A stretch of 64,000 nucleotides of DNA, taken from NCBI RefSeq assembly GCF_004758605.1, contig NZ_CP038510.1, positions 294,501 to 358,500 of the forward strand, in the 5' to 3' direction. The notes below the pieces were generated by a model that worked only from the letters and a program-made list of their open reading frames with translations, did no database searches and was not told the origin of the DNA. The translations under genes were made by a program, and so were the position numbers. The DNA is from Deinococcus metallilatus. GTDB lineage: Bacteria > Deinococcota > Deinococci > Deinococcales > Deinococcaceae. This document shows, one piece after another, positions 10,495-19,517 of this stretch. Position 1 is the stretch's first letter. Each line of letters starts with the position of its first letter.

Positions 10495-10738
10495 GCTGGC
10501 CTCCTTGCCGAGCAGTATTAGGGATGAGGAAGCCGAAGTCATTCTGGGCCGCAGGAGGTGTGGCAACGGGGCGGTGAAGTCCCCCACTCTTCATGAGCGA
10601 TTCGGTGTTCGGCCCTTAAAGGCAATGTCACGTTGTTGGGGGACCCGGCCGGATATGACTGGGAGGCAAGACCGGTGGAGGAGTCGCGACGCCCGGATGG
10701 ACCGGGTGGCGGCCTTCTTCACTCACCTGGAGGAGCAC

Positions 10739-11335
10739 ATGACCCGCTACGGTGATGACCGCGACGACCGCTGGACGGACGACGGCTGGATGCGCGACAA
10801 CGACCGCTGGGAAATGGACCGCGGCCCGATGAGCCAGGATTCCTACGGCGATTCCTTTGACCGTGATTACGACCGCAGCGGCGCTGGGGTTTACGGCGCC
10901 GACTCCGGCAGTGGTATGGGCTACGAGTACGGCTCTTCGGGCCGCATCTACGGCCCCGACTATCGGGAACGCCATATGTCCGGCCAGTCGGGCATGGAGA
11001 GCCACCGGGGCAAGGGGCCCAGGGGCTACCAGCGCAGCGACGACCGCATCCGGGAACAGGTGAACGACGCGCTGGAAGACGAGCACGGCGTGGACGCCAG
11101 CGACATCGAGGTGCAGGTGCAGAATGGGGAAGTGACCCTGACCGGCACGGTGAACGACCGCAACCAGAAGCGCATGGCCGAAGATTGCGTGGAGCGGGTG
11201 CGCGGCGTGAAGGATGTCCACAACCGGCTCCGCGTGCAGCAGGGCGGCACGGGCATGAGCACTGGCGACAGGGCCGGGAGCACCACCGTCATCACGGCGG
11301 GCACGGGCAACACCACCTCCAACCAGGAGCCCTGA
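10739..11335 (+). CDS. BON-domain protein with Asp/Arg/Gly/Tyr-rich N-terminus
   Basis: The 198-residue protein has two parts. Residues ~1-98 are low-complexity, rich in D, R, G, Y, S and W (RWTDDGWMRDNDRWEMDRGP) and probably disordered. Residues ~100-167 form a BON domain (DDRIREQVNDALEDEHGV, VQNGEVTLTGTVNDRNQKRM, VERVRGVKDVHNRLRV), a fold linked to envelope stress and phospholipid or cell-surface binding. No signal peptide is seen. The ATG at 10739 follows GGAGGAG. Proteins of this shape are often stress or desiccation induced, which is inference here. A terminator follows immediately. Confidence 0.82.
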   Translation: MTRYGDDRDDRWTDDGWMRDNDRWEMDRGPMSQDSYGDSFDRDYDRSGAGVYGADSGSGMGYEYGSSGRIYGPDYRERHMSGQSGMESHRGKGPRGYQRSDDRIREQVNDALEDEHGVDASDIEVQVQNGEVTLTGTVNDRNQKRMAEDCVERVRGVKDVHNRLRVQQGGTGMSTGDRAGSTTVITAGTGNTTSNQEP

Positions 11336-11340
11336 CCTTA

Positions 11341-11382
11341 CCGCGCGCCGCACGACCGGGCAAACGCGCGGCGGCCCTTTTT
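11341..11382 (+). terminator. rho-independent terminator after the BON gene
   Basis: CCGCGCG (11341-11347) pairs with CGCGCGG (11365-11371), followed within 7 nt by TTTTT. It lies 5 bp past the stop codon. Confidence 0.65.
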
Positions 11383-11419
11383 GCTCTGGAGCTGATTTGT
11401 TGACATCAAGATGAATTGC

Positions 11420-11485
11420 CTACCCCCTTTCCCCTTGCGGGAGACTTGCAAAGCTGCGAAACAGAGGGCTGGGGAGAGGGGGCGA
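11420..11485 (+). repeat. dispersed repeat family B, copy 1 (core 11443-11468)
   Basis: The core GACTTGCAAAGCTGCGAAAC followed by AGAGGG recurs with small changes at 20892, 30764, 30929, 33778 (interrupted) and 47486. It is flanked by CCCTTTCCCCTTGCGG and GGCTGGGGAGAGGG, which can pair with each other. The rest of the 510-bp gap 11336-11845 holds no convincing gene; the frame running into the copper protein from 11636 looks non-coding. Confidence 0.65.
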
Positions 11486-11845
11486 CGTAGCGGCCTGCCC
11501 GCCTCCAAGAGGCAAAGGACTCAGTTGAATCTCGTATGGGAAGCGGCGCTCATGGCGCCCTCCCCGGCCTGCCTGCGTGAAAGGCGGCGATGGACCGGAG
11601 TTGGCCGCGATCAGTCATGGTCTGGCCTCTCCTGAATGCTGACGGTTCGCCCGGCCTGGGCAGCCCAGCAGATGAGAACTGGCGTAAGCGTGTCCTTGAG
11701 GTGCTCATGCTCCAGGCGGCCAGGCGCCCTGTACCGTGGAAAAGAGCTTTGCTGCGGGCGACCTAGCCGCCCCGCGCAGGAGGAGCGTCTGCCGGAGGCT
11801 ACCTGCTCCCCCCGTCCCTGGAACGCATCCCAAAGGAGACTGACC

Positions 11846-12268
<423 letters not shown>

Positions 12269-12298
12269 CCGGGCTGGACGTTCTCAGAAGGGATCACG

Positions 12299-12838
12299 AT
12301 GACAACGGCCGAGAAACCGCAAACCGGACAGGAACTGAGTGTCTCGCTGTACGTGAACGGCGAGGCGCGCGAGGTGTGGATTCCGTCCCAGGCCACACTG
12401 CTCGACGTGCTGCGTGAGCGCCTGGGGCTGACCGGCAGCAAGAAGGGCTGCAACCACGGGCAGTGCGGGGCCTGCACCGTCCATGTGGACGGCCAGGCGG
12501 TGCTGTCGTGCCTGACCCTGACCGCCACGCTGGAGGGGCGTTCCGTGACGACCATCGAGGGGCTGGCGGACGGCGAGGCGCTGCACCCGGTCCAGCAGGC
12601 CTTTATCGAACACGACGCCTTTCAGTGCGGGTACTGCACGCCGGGACAGATCATGTCGGCCATCGCCTGCCTCCAGACCGGCCATGACCGGGACGAGGGC
12701 GACCTCAAGGACTTCATGAGCGGCAACATCTGCCGCTGCGCCGCCTATCCCCAGATCGTGAAGGCGATTCAGAGCGTGGCCGCCCAGGGCGTAGCCGCAC
12801 CAGGAGCGAGCGGGGAGGCGAGCGATGCGGCCCTTTGA
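12299..12838 (+). CDS. paoA: aldehyde oxidoreductase [2Fe-2S] subunit (PaoA/YagT-like)
   Basis: This 179-residue small subunit of a molybdenum hydroxylase carries two [2Fe-2S] clusters. The plant-ferredoxin-type domain has C51, C56, C59 and C71 (CNHGQCGACTVHVDG); the helical domain has C110, C113, C145 and C147 (FQCGYCTPGQIMSA, GNICRCAAYPQI). It passes electrons from the Mo site to the FAD subunit. Unlike E. coli PaoA it has no obvious Tat signal, so the complex is probably cytosolic. The ribosome site is AGAAGGGA. Its 3' end overlaps paoB by 14 bp. Confidence 0.92.
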   Translation: MTTAEKPQTGQELSVSLYVNGEAREVWIPSQATLLDVLRERLGLTGSKKGCNHGQCGACTVHVDGQAVLSCLTLTATLEGRSVTTIEGLADGEALHPVQQAFIEHDAFQCGYCTPGQIMSAIACLQTGHDRDEGDLKDFMSGNICRCAAYPQIVKAIQSVAAQGVAAPGASGEASDAAL

Positions 12839-13805
12839 CTACCGGCGTGCGGGGGACGAGGCGCAGGCCCTGGCGCTGGGGGGCCGGTTCCTGGCGGGCG
12901 GCACCACCCTGATCGACCTGATGCGGCTGGACGTGGAACGCCCGGAGCGCGTGACCGACATCACCCGCCTGCCGCTGCGCGGGGTCGAGGACGCGGGGGG
13001 TGGGCTGCGGATCGGCGCCCTCGCCAGCAACACCGCCGTGGCCGAGCATCCGCTGGTGCGCCAGCGTTATCCGCTGCTGAGCGAGGCCATCCGCGCCGGA
13101 GCCTCCCAGCAGATTCGCAACATGGCCTCGATGTCCGGCAACGTGATGCAGCGCACCCGCTGCCCCTACTTCCGCAACCTGGACTTTCCGAGCTGCAACA
13201 AACGCGACCCTGGCAGTGGCTGCGGCGCCATCGAGGGTGACAGCCGCAAGCAGGCGATTCTGGGCACCTCGGACTGCTGCATCGCCACCCACGCCTCCGA
13301 CGCGGCGGTGCCGCTGGTCGCGCTGGACTGCACCCTCACCCTGCACGGCCCGGAAGGCGAGCGCGAGGTGGCGCTGACGGACTTCCTGCTGAAGCCGGAA
13401 AACCATCCCGACCTCGAACACGACCTGCGGCCCGGCGAGCTGATCGTGAGCCTGAACCTGCCCGCCCTGCCGTGGGCCGTGAACAGCACGTACATCAAGG
13501 TCCGCGAGCGCGAGTCGTACTCCTTCGCGTTGGCCTCGGCGGCGGTGGCGGTCGATCTGGACGGGGATACCGTGCGTGATGTGCGGATCGCCCTGGGTGG
13601 CGTCGGCACGGTGCCCTGGCGCGCACGTGAGGCGGAGGACGCCCTGAAAGGCCAGCCCGCGACCCGGCAAGCCTTCGAGCAGGCCGCCCGGCTCGCCTTA
13701 CAAGACGCCCGGCCCCTCCAGCAGAACGCCTACAAGGTGGGGCTGGCGCAGAGCGTGATCGTCCGCGCTCTGGAACGGGTCACCAGGAACGAGGAGAAAG
13801 CATGA
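12825..13805 (+). CDS. paoB: aldehyde oxidoreductase FAD-binding subunit with extra Fe-S loop (PaoB/YagS-like)
   Basis: The 326-residue medium subunit has the FAD motifs FLAGGTTLIDLM at ~22-33 and RNMASMSGNVMQRTRCPYF at ~98-116. The insert after this, with C113, C124 and C133 and the pair C151-C152 (TRCPYFRNLDFPSCNKRDPG, SDCCIATHASD), matches the loop that carries an additional [4Fe-4S] cluster in PaoB and 4-hydroxybenzoyl-CoA reductase-like subunits. The C-terminal CO-dehydrogenase flavoprotein domain is complete. It starts inside paoA, and its stop overlaps the ATG of paoC as ATGA. Confidence 0.92.
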   Translation: MRPFDYRRAGDEAQALALGGRFLAGGTTLIDLMRLDVERPERVTDITRLPLRGVEDAGGGLRIGALASNTAVAEHPLVRQRYPLLSEAIRAGASQQIRNMASMSGNVMQRTRCPYFRNLDFPSCNKRDPGSGCGAIEGDSRKQAILGTSDCCIATHASDAAVPLVALDCTLTLHGPEGEREVALTDFLLKPENHPDLEHDLRPGELIVSLNLPALPWAVNSTYIKVRERESYSFALASAAVAVDLDGDTVRDVRIALGGVGTVPWRAREAEDALKGQPATRQAFEQAARLALQDARPLQQNAYKVGLAQSVIVRALERVTRNEEKA

Positions 13806-16108
13806 CCGGCACCCGACCCGCCCCCCTGCAAGTCCCCGGCGGAGCCATCGGACGGCGGATGAACCGGGTGGACGGCCCCGACAAGGTGACGGGCCACGCC
13901 ACCTACGCCGCCGAATACGAGCTGCCGAACGTCGCCCACGCCGTGCTGGTCACGTCCTCCATCCCTTGTGGCCGGGTGCGGCGCATCGATACGGCGGCAG
14001 CCTGCGCGGTGGCAGGCGTGCTGGCGGTCCTCACCCATGAGTCGGAAGGCGTCAAGCTCAAGCCGGTGGAGCAGCCCTTCCCCAAGAGCACGTCGGGCAC
14101 GGCCCTGCTCCCCCTCCAGACCGACAGGATCGAGCAGCGCGGGCAGGTCGTCGCCGTCGTCGTGGCCGAGACGCTGGAGCAGGCGCAGCACGCGGCCCTG
14201 CTGGTCGAGGTCGAGTACGACGAGGAACCCTTCATCGGCACGCTGCAAGGCAGCCTGGAAAGCGGGCGCGAGGACCTCCAGAAGCCGGTGGAGGACGAGG
14301 CCTATCAGCGCGGGAACGCCGAGCAGGCGTATCAGGCCGCCGAGGTGCAGCTCGACCTCACGTACACCACCCCGCAGGAAAACCATAATCCGATGGAACT
14401 GCACGCCACCCTCGCCTTCTGGGAGAGCGACACGCATCTCACGGTGTACGAACCGAGCCAGTGGATTCTGGCGCCGCAGCACACGCTGGCGCATCACTTT
14501 GGGCTGGAGCCGCAACAGGTGCGGGTGGTGTCGCCCTACATCGGTGGGGGCTTCGGCAGCAAGGCGGCGACGTGGTCGCACCTGCCCATCGCGGCACTCG
14601 CCGCAAAACTGGTGAAGCGCCCGGTCAAGCTGTCGCGCACGCGGGCGCAGGAATTCGCGGGCGTGGGCTACCGCCCCGCCACCGTCCAGCACTACAAACT
14701 CGGCGCGACCAGAGACGGCAAGATCACCTCCATTTCCCTCCACGCCGACACGCAGGCGGGCATGAACGGCGACTTCGTCGAGTCGGTCAGTCACGTCACC
14801 GAGATGCTGTACGCCGTGCCGAACATGCAGGTGTCCCAGACGCTCTGGCGCACCCACGCGGGCGACGGCATCATGATGCGCGCACCCGGCGAGGCCAGCG
14901 GGTCCTTCGGGCTGGAGAGCCTGGTGGACGAGCTGGCCTACGTCGTCGGCCTCGATCCGCTGGAACTGCGCCTGCGCAACTACGCCGAGACGGACCCCAA
15001 AAGCGGTCATCCGTACAGCAGCAAGCACCTGCGCGAGTGTTACCGGCAGGCCGCCGCGAAGTTCGGCTGGGAGAAGCGCAACCCGGAACCGGGCCGTATG
15101 CGCGACGGCGAGACGCTGCTGGGCTGGGGCATGGCGACCGTCACCTATCCCGTCTACGCCAGCCCCGCCACCGCCCGCGCCCGCATCCTCGAGGACGGCC
15201 GCGCCGAGATCGAGGCGGGGTCGCAGGACATCGGCACGGGCACCTACACCATCCTGACCCAGATCGCCGCCGACGGCTTCGGGGTGGCGCCGAACTGCGT
15301 GAAGGTGCTGCTGGGTGACACCAACTACCCCAAGAATGCCTACTCCGGTGGCTCGCGCACGGCGGCCAGCGTGGGCGACGTGGTGATGGCCGCCTCCTTG
15401 GGGGCGCGGCAGGAACTCGCGCTGCTCGCCACCGGGGACGAGCATTCACCGCTGCACGGCCTGAATCCCCACGACCTCGACGCGCGGGGAGGCCGCCTCT
15501 TCCTGAAGGCCGACCCCTCGCGCGGGGAGACGTTCCAGGACATCCTGGCGCGGGCGGGCCGCAACCATATCGAGGTGTACCGCGAGGTGCTGCCCATCGG
15601 CGGGAAGCGTGAGCAACTGGACGCCATGATGCAGGCCCAGAACGCCTCGGTGGAGGCGGACGCGGCGGGGTATGCCCGCCACTCCTTCGGCGCGGTCTTC
15701 GTGGAGGTGCGGGTGGACCCCGACTTCATGACGCCGCGCGTGTCGCGGGTGGTGGGGGTCTTCGACGTGGGGCGGGTCCTGAACCGCAAGACTGCCGAGA
15801 GCCAGCTCAGCGGCGGGATCATCTGGGGCGCCAGCATGGCCCTGTTCGAGCAGACCGAGGTGGACCCTACCACCGGCCTGGTGCTGAACGACGACCTCGC
15901 GGAGTACCTGGTGCCCATCAACGCCGACATCGGCACAGTCGAGGTGACGATGCTGGACGTGCCCGACACCCACGCCAGCGCCCTCGGTGCGCGGGGCGTG
16001 GGCGAACTCGGCATCGTCGGTATGGCCGCCGCCGTCGCCAACGCGGTCTACCACGCGACCGGAAAGCGCATCCGCGACCTGCCGATCACCCTCGACAAGC
16101 TGCTGTGA
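13802..16108 (+). CDS. paoC: aldehyde oxidoreductase molybdopterin-binding subunit (PaoC/YagR-like)
   Basis: The 768-residue large subunit binds the molybdenum cofactor and oxidises aldehydes to acids. It begins IGRRMNRVDGPDKVTGHATY, the xanthine-dehydrogenase a/b-hammerhead signature. It continues with YIGGGFGSKAATWSH, MMRAPGEASGSFGLESLVDE and IEAGSQDIGTGTYTILTQIA, and ends with GARGVGELGIVGMA, in which E735 is the family's base. With paoA and paoB it forms a 12.3-16.1 kb operon with overlapping junctions. No XdhC/PaoD-type cofactor-insertion factor follows, so maturation must be supplied from elsewhere. Confidence 0.92.
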   Translation: MTGTRPAPLQVPGGAIGRRMNRVDGPDKVTGHATYAAEYELPNVAHAVLVTSSIPCGRVRRIDTAAACAVAGVLAVLTHESEGVKLKPVEQPFPKSTSGTALLPLQTDRIEQRGQVVAVVVAETLEQAQHAALLVEVEYDEEPFIGTLQGSLESGREDLQKPVEDEAYQRGNAEQAYQAAEVQLDLTYTTPQENHNPMELHATLAFWESDTHLTVYEPSQWILAPQHTLAHHFGLEPQQVRVVSPYIGGGFGSKAATWSHLPIAALAAKLVKRPVKLSRTRAQEFAGVGYRPATVQHYKLGATRDGKITSISLHADTQAGMNGDFVESVSHVTEMLYAVPNMQVSQTLWRTHAGDGIMMRAPGEASGSFGLESLVDELAYVVGLDPLELRLRNYAETDPKSGHPYSSKHLRECYRQAAAKFGWEKRNPEPGRMRDGETLLGWGMATVTYPVYASPATARARILEDGRAEIEAGSQDIGTGTYTILTQIAADGFGVAPNCVKVLLGDTNYPKNAYSGGSRTAASVGDVVMAASLGARQELALLATGDEHSPLHGLNPHDLDARGGRLFLKADPSRGETFQDILARAGRNHIEVYREVLPIGGKREQLDAMMQAQNASVEADAAGYARHSFGAVFVEVRVDPDFMTPRVSRVVGVFDVGRVLNRKTAESQLSGGIIWGASMALFEQTEVDPTTGLVLNDDLAEYLVPINADIGTVEVTMLDVPDTHASALGARGVGELGIVGMAAAVANAVYHATGKRIRDLPITLDKLL

Positions 16109-16213
16109 TGGGGCCGTGCCCGGCGGACGGCCCGCGCAGTCGTCTCAGGTCACGCGACCGAACCGGGACCACCGAAAAAGACGCGCCGGAAGGGCTCGGC
16201 GTCGTCGAGGAGA

Positions 16214-16254
16214 GAGCGGGCAGACGGCTGAACCCTCACGCCGTCTGCCCGCTC
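16214..16254. terminator. bidirectional terminator hairpin between paoC and the APC permease
   Basis: GAGCGGGCAGACGG (16214-16227) and CCGTCTGCCCGCTC (16241-16254) form a perfect 14-bp stem with a 13-nt loop between the convergent genes. There is no clear U-tract. Confidence 0.6.
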
Positions 16255-16280
16255 ATCCCAGCTTGGCCGCTGTGTGCCAG

Positions 16281-17696
16281 TCAGGCCTCCGCCACCTCGG
16301 AAGGAAGGGCCTCGTGCTGCACGCCGTCGGGGGCGCCCCGCTTGAAGAGGGCGCTGGTGATCAGGAACGCCAGCGGCGCTGAGGCCAGCAGCGGCAGCGC
16401 CAGCGTCAGGAAGCTGAGGCCCTCGTCGCGCACGGTCGTGACGACGGCCAGCACGATGATCAGGGCGGGCAGCAGCGCGACCAGCAGCACGCCGGGCAGC
16501 CCGCCGGGAATCCGGAAGGGGCGCGGCATCCCCGGCGCCCGCACGCGCAGGGCGATCAGCGCCGCGAATTGCAGCAGCAGGCTCACGCCGTACAGCAGCA
16601 CCGTCGTCACCGCGAGCGTCTGGAACGGCCCGAAGGCCAGCAGCGCGTAGATGGCCGAGCAGATCAGGATGGACACCATCGGCGTGCCGTATCTGGGGTG
16701 CTGCGCGACCAGGGCGGACGGCAGATACCGGTCGGCGGCCAGCACGAACGGCAGGCGGCTGTTCGACAGCACCATCGCATTGAAGAGGCCTGCCGCGCAG
16801 AACATCCCGCCCACCGCCACCCAGATGCCCAGCCAGCGCCCGCCGATGGCGGTGGCGAGTTCGGGGAAGAACACGGTGTCCCCCCACTTGCTGTAGTCGG
16901 TCCCCGCCGTGAGGCCCGCCAGCACCGGCAGCAGGTACGCCAGGATGATCAGCGGCACCGCGATCAGCATCGCGCGCGGGATGACCTTCAGCGGATTTTC
17001 GATCTCGCCCAGGATCGTGCTGACGCCGTCCCAGCCCAAGAAGTTGTACATCACGATGAAGAGGCCCAGGCCGAACGCGCCGAAGATGCCGGTATGCGGC
17101 GGCGTGAAGGGTTGCCAGAAGGGCGTGGGGTGCGCGGCCCAGTGCGCGAGCGCCAGCACGAACATCGTGATGAAGGGCGCGAACACCATCACCGCGAAGA
17201 CCTTGCTGCTGTCCCCGACCGCCTTGGCGCCCCGGATGTTCAGCCATGCGAAGCCCGCGATCAGCAGGGCCGCCACCACCCAGCGGGCGAGCGGGTGGTC
17301 GTCGAGCAGCGTCACGCCGAAGGTGAGCCGCAAAAAGCTGCTGGTGTAATCGGTAAAGAGGGCGCTGAAGCTCGCGGCGATCACCAGGCCGTACAGCCAG
17401 GCGAGCCATCCCTGCACGAAGCCCCAGAAACGGCCCAGGCCGCGCTTGACCCACACGTAATAGCCGCCCTCGACGGGCATCGCGGTGGAGAGTTCCGTCA
17501 CCATCAGGACGGTGGGGATACTCCAGATGAAAGGCGTGATCAGGATCAGCGCGATGGCCATTCCCGGCGCGCTGCCGCTGATCAGGCCCTCGATGCCGAA
17601 GGCCCCGCCCGCCACCGTGAAATAGATGACCATGATGACGCCCCACAAGCCGAGCTTGGGACGCGCCGGGACCGAACTGCTGGAAGAAACCGTCAT
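16281..17696 (-). CDS. APC-superfamily amino acid permease
   Basis: The 471-residue membrane protein has about 12 spans. Near the N-terminus, LGLWGVIMVIYFTVAGGAFGIE carries the GGAFG helix-break that forms the amino-acid binding site of APC carriers. Later come STAMPVEGGYYVWVKRGLGR, the conserved family signature, and YNFLGWDGVSTILGEIENP. The ATG at 17696 follows GTGAGG; an in-frame extension to 17834 lacks a ribosome site and runs into the regulator's promoter. It is divergent from the PucR regulator and next to GABA aminotransferase genes, so uptake of GABA, putrescine or another omega-amino compound is inferred. Confidence 0.85.
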   Translation of the reverse strand: MTVSSSSSVPARPKLGLWGVIMVIYFTVAGGAFGIEGLISGSAPGMAIALILITPFIWSIPTVLMVTELSTAMPVEGGYYVWVKRGLGRFWGFVQGWLAWLYGLVIAASFSALFTDYTSSFLRLTFGVTLLDDHPLARWVVAALLIAGFAWLNIRGAKAVGDSSKVFAVMVFAPFITMFVLALAHWAAHPTPFWQPFTPPHTGIFGAFGLGLFIVMYNFLGWDGVSTILGEIENPLKVIPRAMLIAVPLIILAYLLPVLAGLTAGTDYSKWGDTVFFPELATAIGGRWLGIWVAVGGMFCAAGLFNAMVLSNSRLPFVLAADRYLPSALVAQHPRYGTPMVSILICSAIYALLAFGPFQTLAVTTVLLYGVSLLLQFAALIALRVRAPGMPRPFRIPGGLPGVLLVALLPALIIVLAVVTTVRDEGLSFLTLALPLLASAPLAFLITSALFKRGAPDGVQHEALPSEVAEA

Positions 17697-17850
17697 GGGA
17701 ACCTCACGCGGAAAGGGAAAGGGGAGACGCCGAAACCGGGTTGTAATCTGCGCATCGCATGGTAGAAGCTGGACCCTTCCCCTGCCCTGTGAGAGTGCAA
17801 CGAAATTCCGCCCGCTGGACTGGGAGGTTCCCACAATACAGGCTCTCCGC

Positions 17851-17856
17851 TATGCT
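17851..17856 (+). promoter_or_regulatory. -10 box of a leaderless promoter for the PucR gene
   Basis: TATGCT ends 6 nt before the ATG at 17863, with TTCCCA 17 nt upstream (17828-17833) as a weak -35. There is no ribosome site, so a leaderless transcript is likely. Confidence 0.55.
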
Positions 17857-17862
17857 GCTGCC

Positions 17863-19413
17863 ATGACCGCCAGCGTGCGCGAGCAGGGCAACATGCGCGT
17901 CCGGGACGTGCTGGCGCTGCCCGCGTGCCGGGCAGCCCGGCTGGTCATTCCGGATGCCGACCTGTCCCGCGAGGTTCGCCTCGCGCACGTGATCGACATT
18001 CCTGACCCGGAACGCTGGCTGCGGCCCGGTACGCTGCTGCTGACCACCGGCCTCTCCTGGCCGCGTGACCCGCTGGCCCTGGCCCACTTCGGGGAGGAAC
18101 TGGCCCGGCAGGAACCGGCAGGCGTTCTGCTGGCCGTGCCGCGCTTCTTCACCGCGTTCCCGCCGGAAATCGCCGCGCCGCTGGCCGCCCGTGGCGTCCC
18201 CGCCCTGGAACTGCCCTGGGAGGTGCCGTTCGTGCAGGTGGTGCAGGAGGTCCACGAGTTCATCCTGCGCGCCCAGGCCGACGTGCTGGAACGCAGCGAG
18301 GCGATCCACCGTGCCCTGACCCGCGCGGCCCTCGGCGGCAGCCTGGCCGACGTGGCGGGCACCCTCTCCGGGCAACTGGGCCGGGCGGCGGCGCTGCTGG
18401 CCCGCGACGGCACCTCCCTCACGCCCGGCCCCGCCCCGGACTCCCTACAGGCGCGCCAGGCCCTGGACCGTCCCGGCAGCGCCCCGCGTCTCCTGGCGGG
18501 CGGCATCCTGGTGCCGGTGCTGCTGCGCGGCCAGCGCGAGGGCGGTGTCTGGGTGGAGGGCGGGGCCGGGCAGGTGACCGACCTGGAGGTGCGGGCCGCC
18601 GAACACGCCGCGACGGTGGCCGCCCTGCTGATGCTGGCCCAGCGCGACCTGGAGGTGCGCGAGGCCCGGCTGGGCTACGCCTTCGTGGACACCCTGCTGG
18701 AAGGACACTTCACCGCCGACCCCACCTCTCAGGAGCGGGCGCTGCGCCTGGGCTTCGATCCGCAGGGCACCTACCGCGTGGCGCTGCTGGTGCTGTCCGA
18801 CGCGCTCCCCCTCTCCCCGGAGGGCTTCGCGCGGCGCGAGCGGGCGGCCCATCAGGTCCGCGAGGTGCTGGCCTCCCTGGGCGCGGCCCCGCTGGTCACC
18901 GTCAGCCTGAATCAGGTGTGGTTCCTGCTGCCGGAGAACGTGAACCCCGAGCGGGTGTGGGCGCGCCTGGGCTGGGAAACGGGTAGCGGGGTGGAGCCGC
19001 CGGGCGGCCTGGTGTACGGGAGGGCAAGGCCCGGCGCGGAGGGTGTGGCCCAGGCCCGCGCCGAGGTGCTGACGCTCGCGGCCTACGCCCGCCCCGGCGA
19101 GCTGCGCTCCTACGCCGAGGTGCTGGTCCCGCGCGCCCTCAGCGGCGACCGCGACGCGCAGGCCGATCTGGTCCGCAGCCTGCTGGCCCCCCTGCGGGAA
19201 GCGCGCGGCGGTGAGGCGCTGGTGGCGACCGTGCAGGCCCTCTGTGAGACGGGCTTTGCCCAGGCCGAGGCCGCCGCGCGGCTGGGCATTCACGGCAACA
19301 CGCTGCGTTACCGGATGGACCGCATCGAGGCGCTGACCGGGCGGACGCTGGGTGACGCGGGCACCCGCTCGCTGTGGTGGCTGGCCCTCCAGTTCGACGC
19401 GATGAATCCCTGA
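17863..19413 (+). CDS. PucR-family transcriptional regulator of the GABA/omega-amino acid genes
   Basis: The 516-residue protein has an N-terminal PucR domain (~10-135; RVRDVLALPACRAARLVIPD, RPGTLLLTTGLSWP), a middle GGDEF-like/CdaR region, and a C-terminal PucR helix-turn-helix (LCETGFAQAEAAARLGIHGN, NTLRYRMDRIEALTGRTL). The start is ATG 17863, with a -10 box 6 nt upstream; ATG 17893 is the alternative. Homologues activate purine, proline or GABA (GabR of Bacillus) catabolism. Its position between the permease and two aminotransferases makes it the likely local activator, with an amino acid or semialdehyde as effector (inferred). Confidence 0.85.
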   Translation: MTASVREQGNMRVRDVLALPACRAARLVIPDADLSREVRLAHVIDIPDPERWLRPGTLLLTTGLSWPRDPLALAHFGEELARQEPAGVLLAVPRFFTAFPPEIAAPLAARGVPALELPWEVPFVQVVQEVHEFILRAQADVLERSEAIHRALTRAALGGSLADVAGTLSGQLGRAAALLARDGTSLTPGPAPDSLQARQALDRPGSAPRLLAGGILVPVLLRGQREGGVWVEGGAGQVTDLEVRAAEHAATVAALLMLAQRDLEVREARLGYAFVDTLLEGHFTADPTSQERALRLGFDPQGTYRVALLVLSDALPLSPEGFARRERAAHQVREVLASLGAAPLVTVSLNQVWFLLPENVNPERVWARLGWETGSGVEPPGGLVYGRARPGAEGVAQARAEVLTLAAYARPGELRSYAEVLVPRALSGDRDAQADLVRSLLAPLREARGGEALVATVQALCETGFAQAEAAARLGIHGNTLRYRMDRIEALTGRTLGDAGTRSLWWLALQFDAMNP

Positions 19414-19517
19414 AAGCCCCTGTCGGGAAGCCACAAAGAACTTATTGCCCACTTGTGCGCTTCCCCCCATGCCCCCTTCCCCCGGCGGGGCTACCCTGAC
19501 GGCACAGGGAGGTTTCT

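Noticed and set aside
11636..11845. 70-residue N-terminal extension of the copper-binding protein
   Set aside because: No ribosome site and non-coding composition; ATG 11846 has AAAGGAG and normal family length.
13730..15445. 571-codon minus-strand open frame inside paoC
   Set aside because: His/Arg/Gly-rich antisense frame; the plus strand carries an intact molybdopterin subunit with all family motifs.
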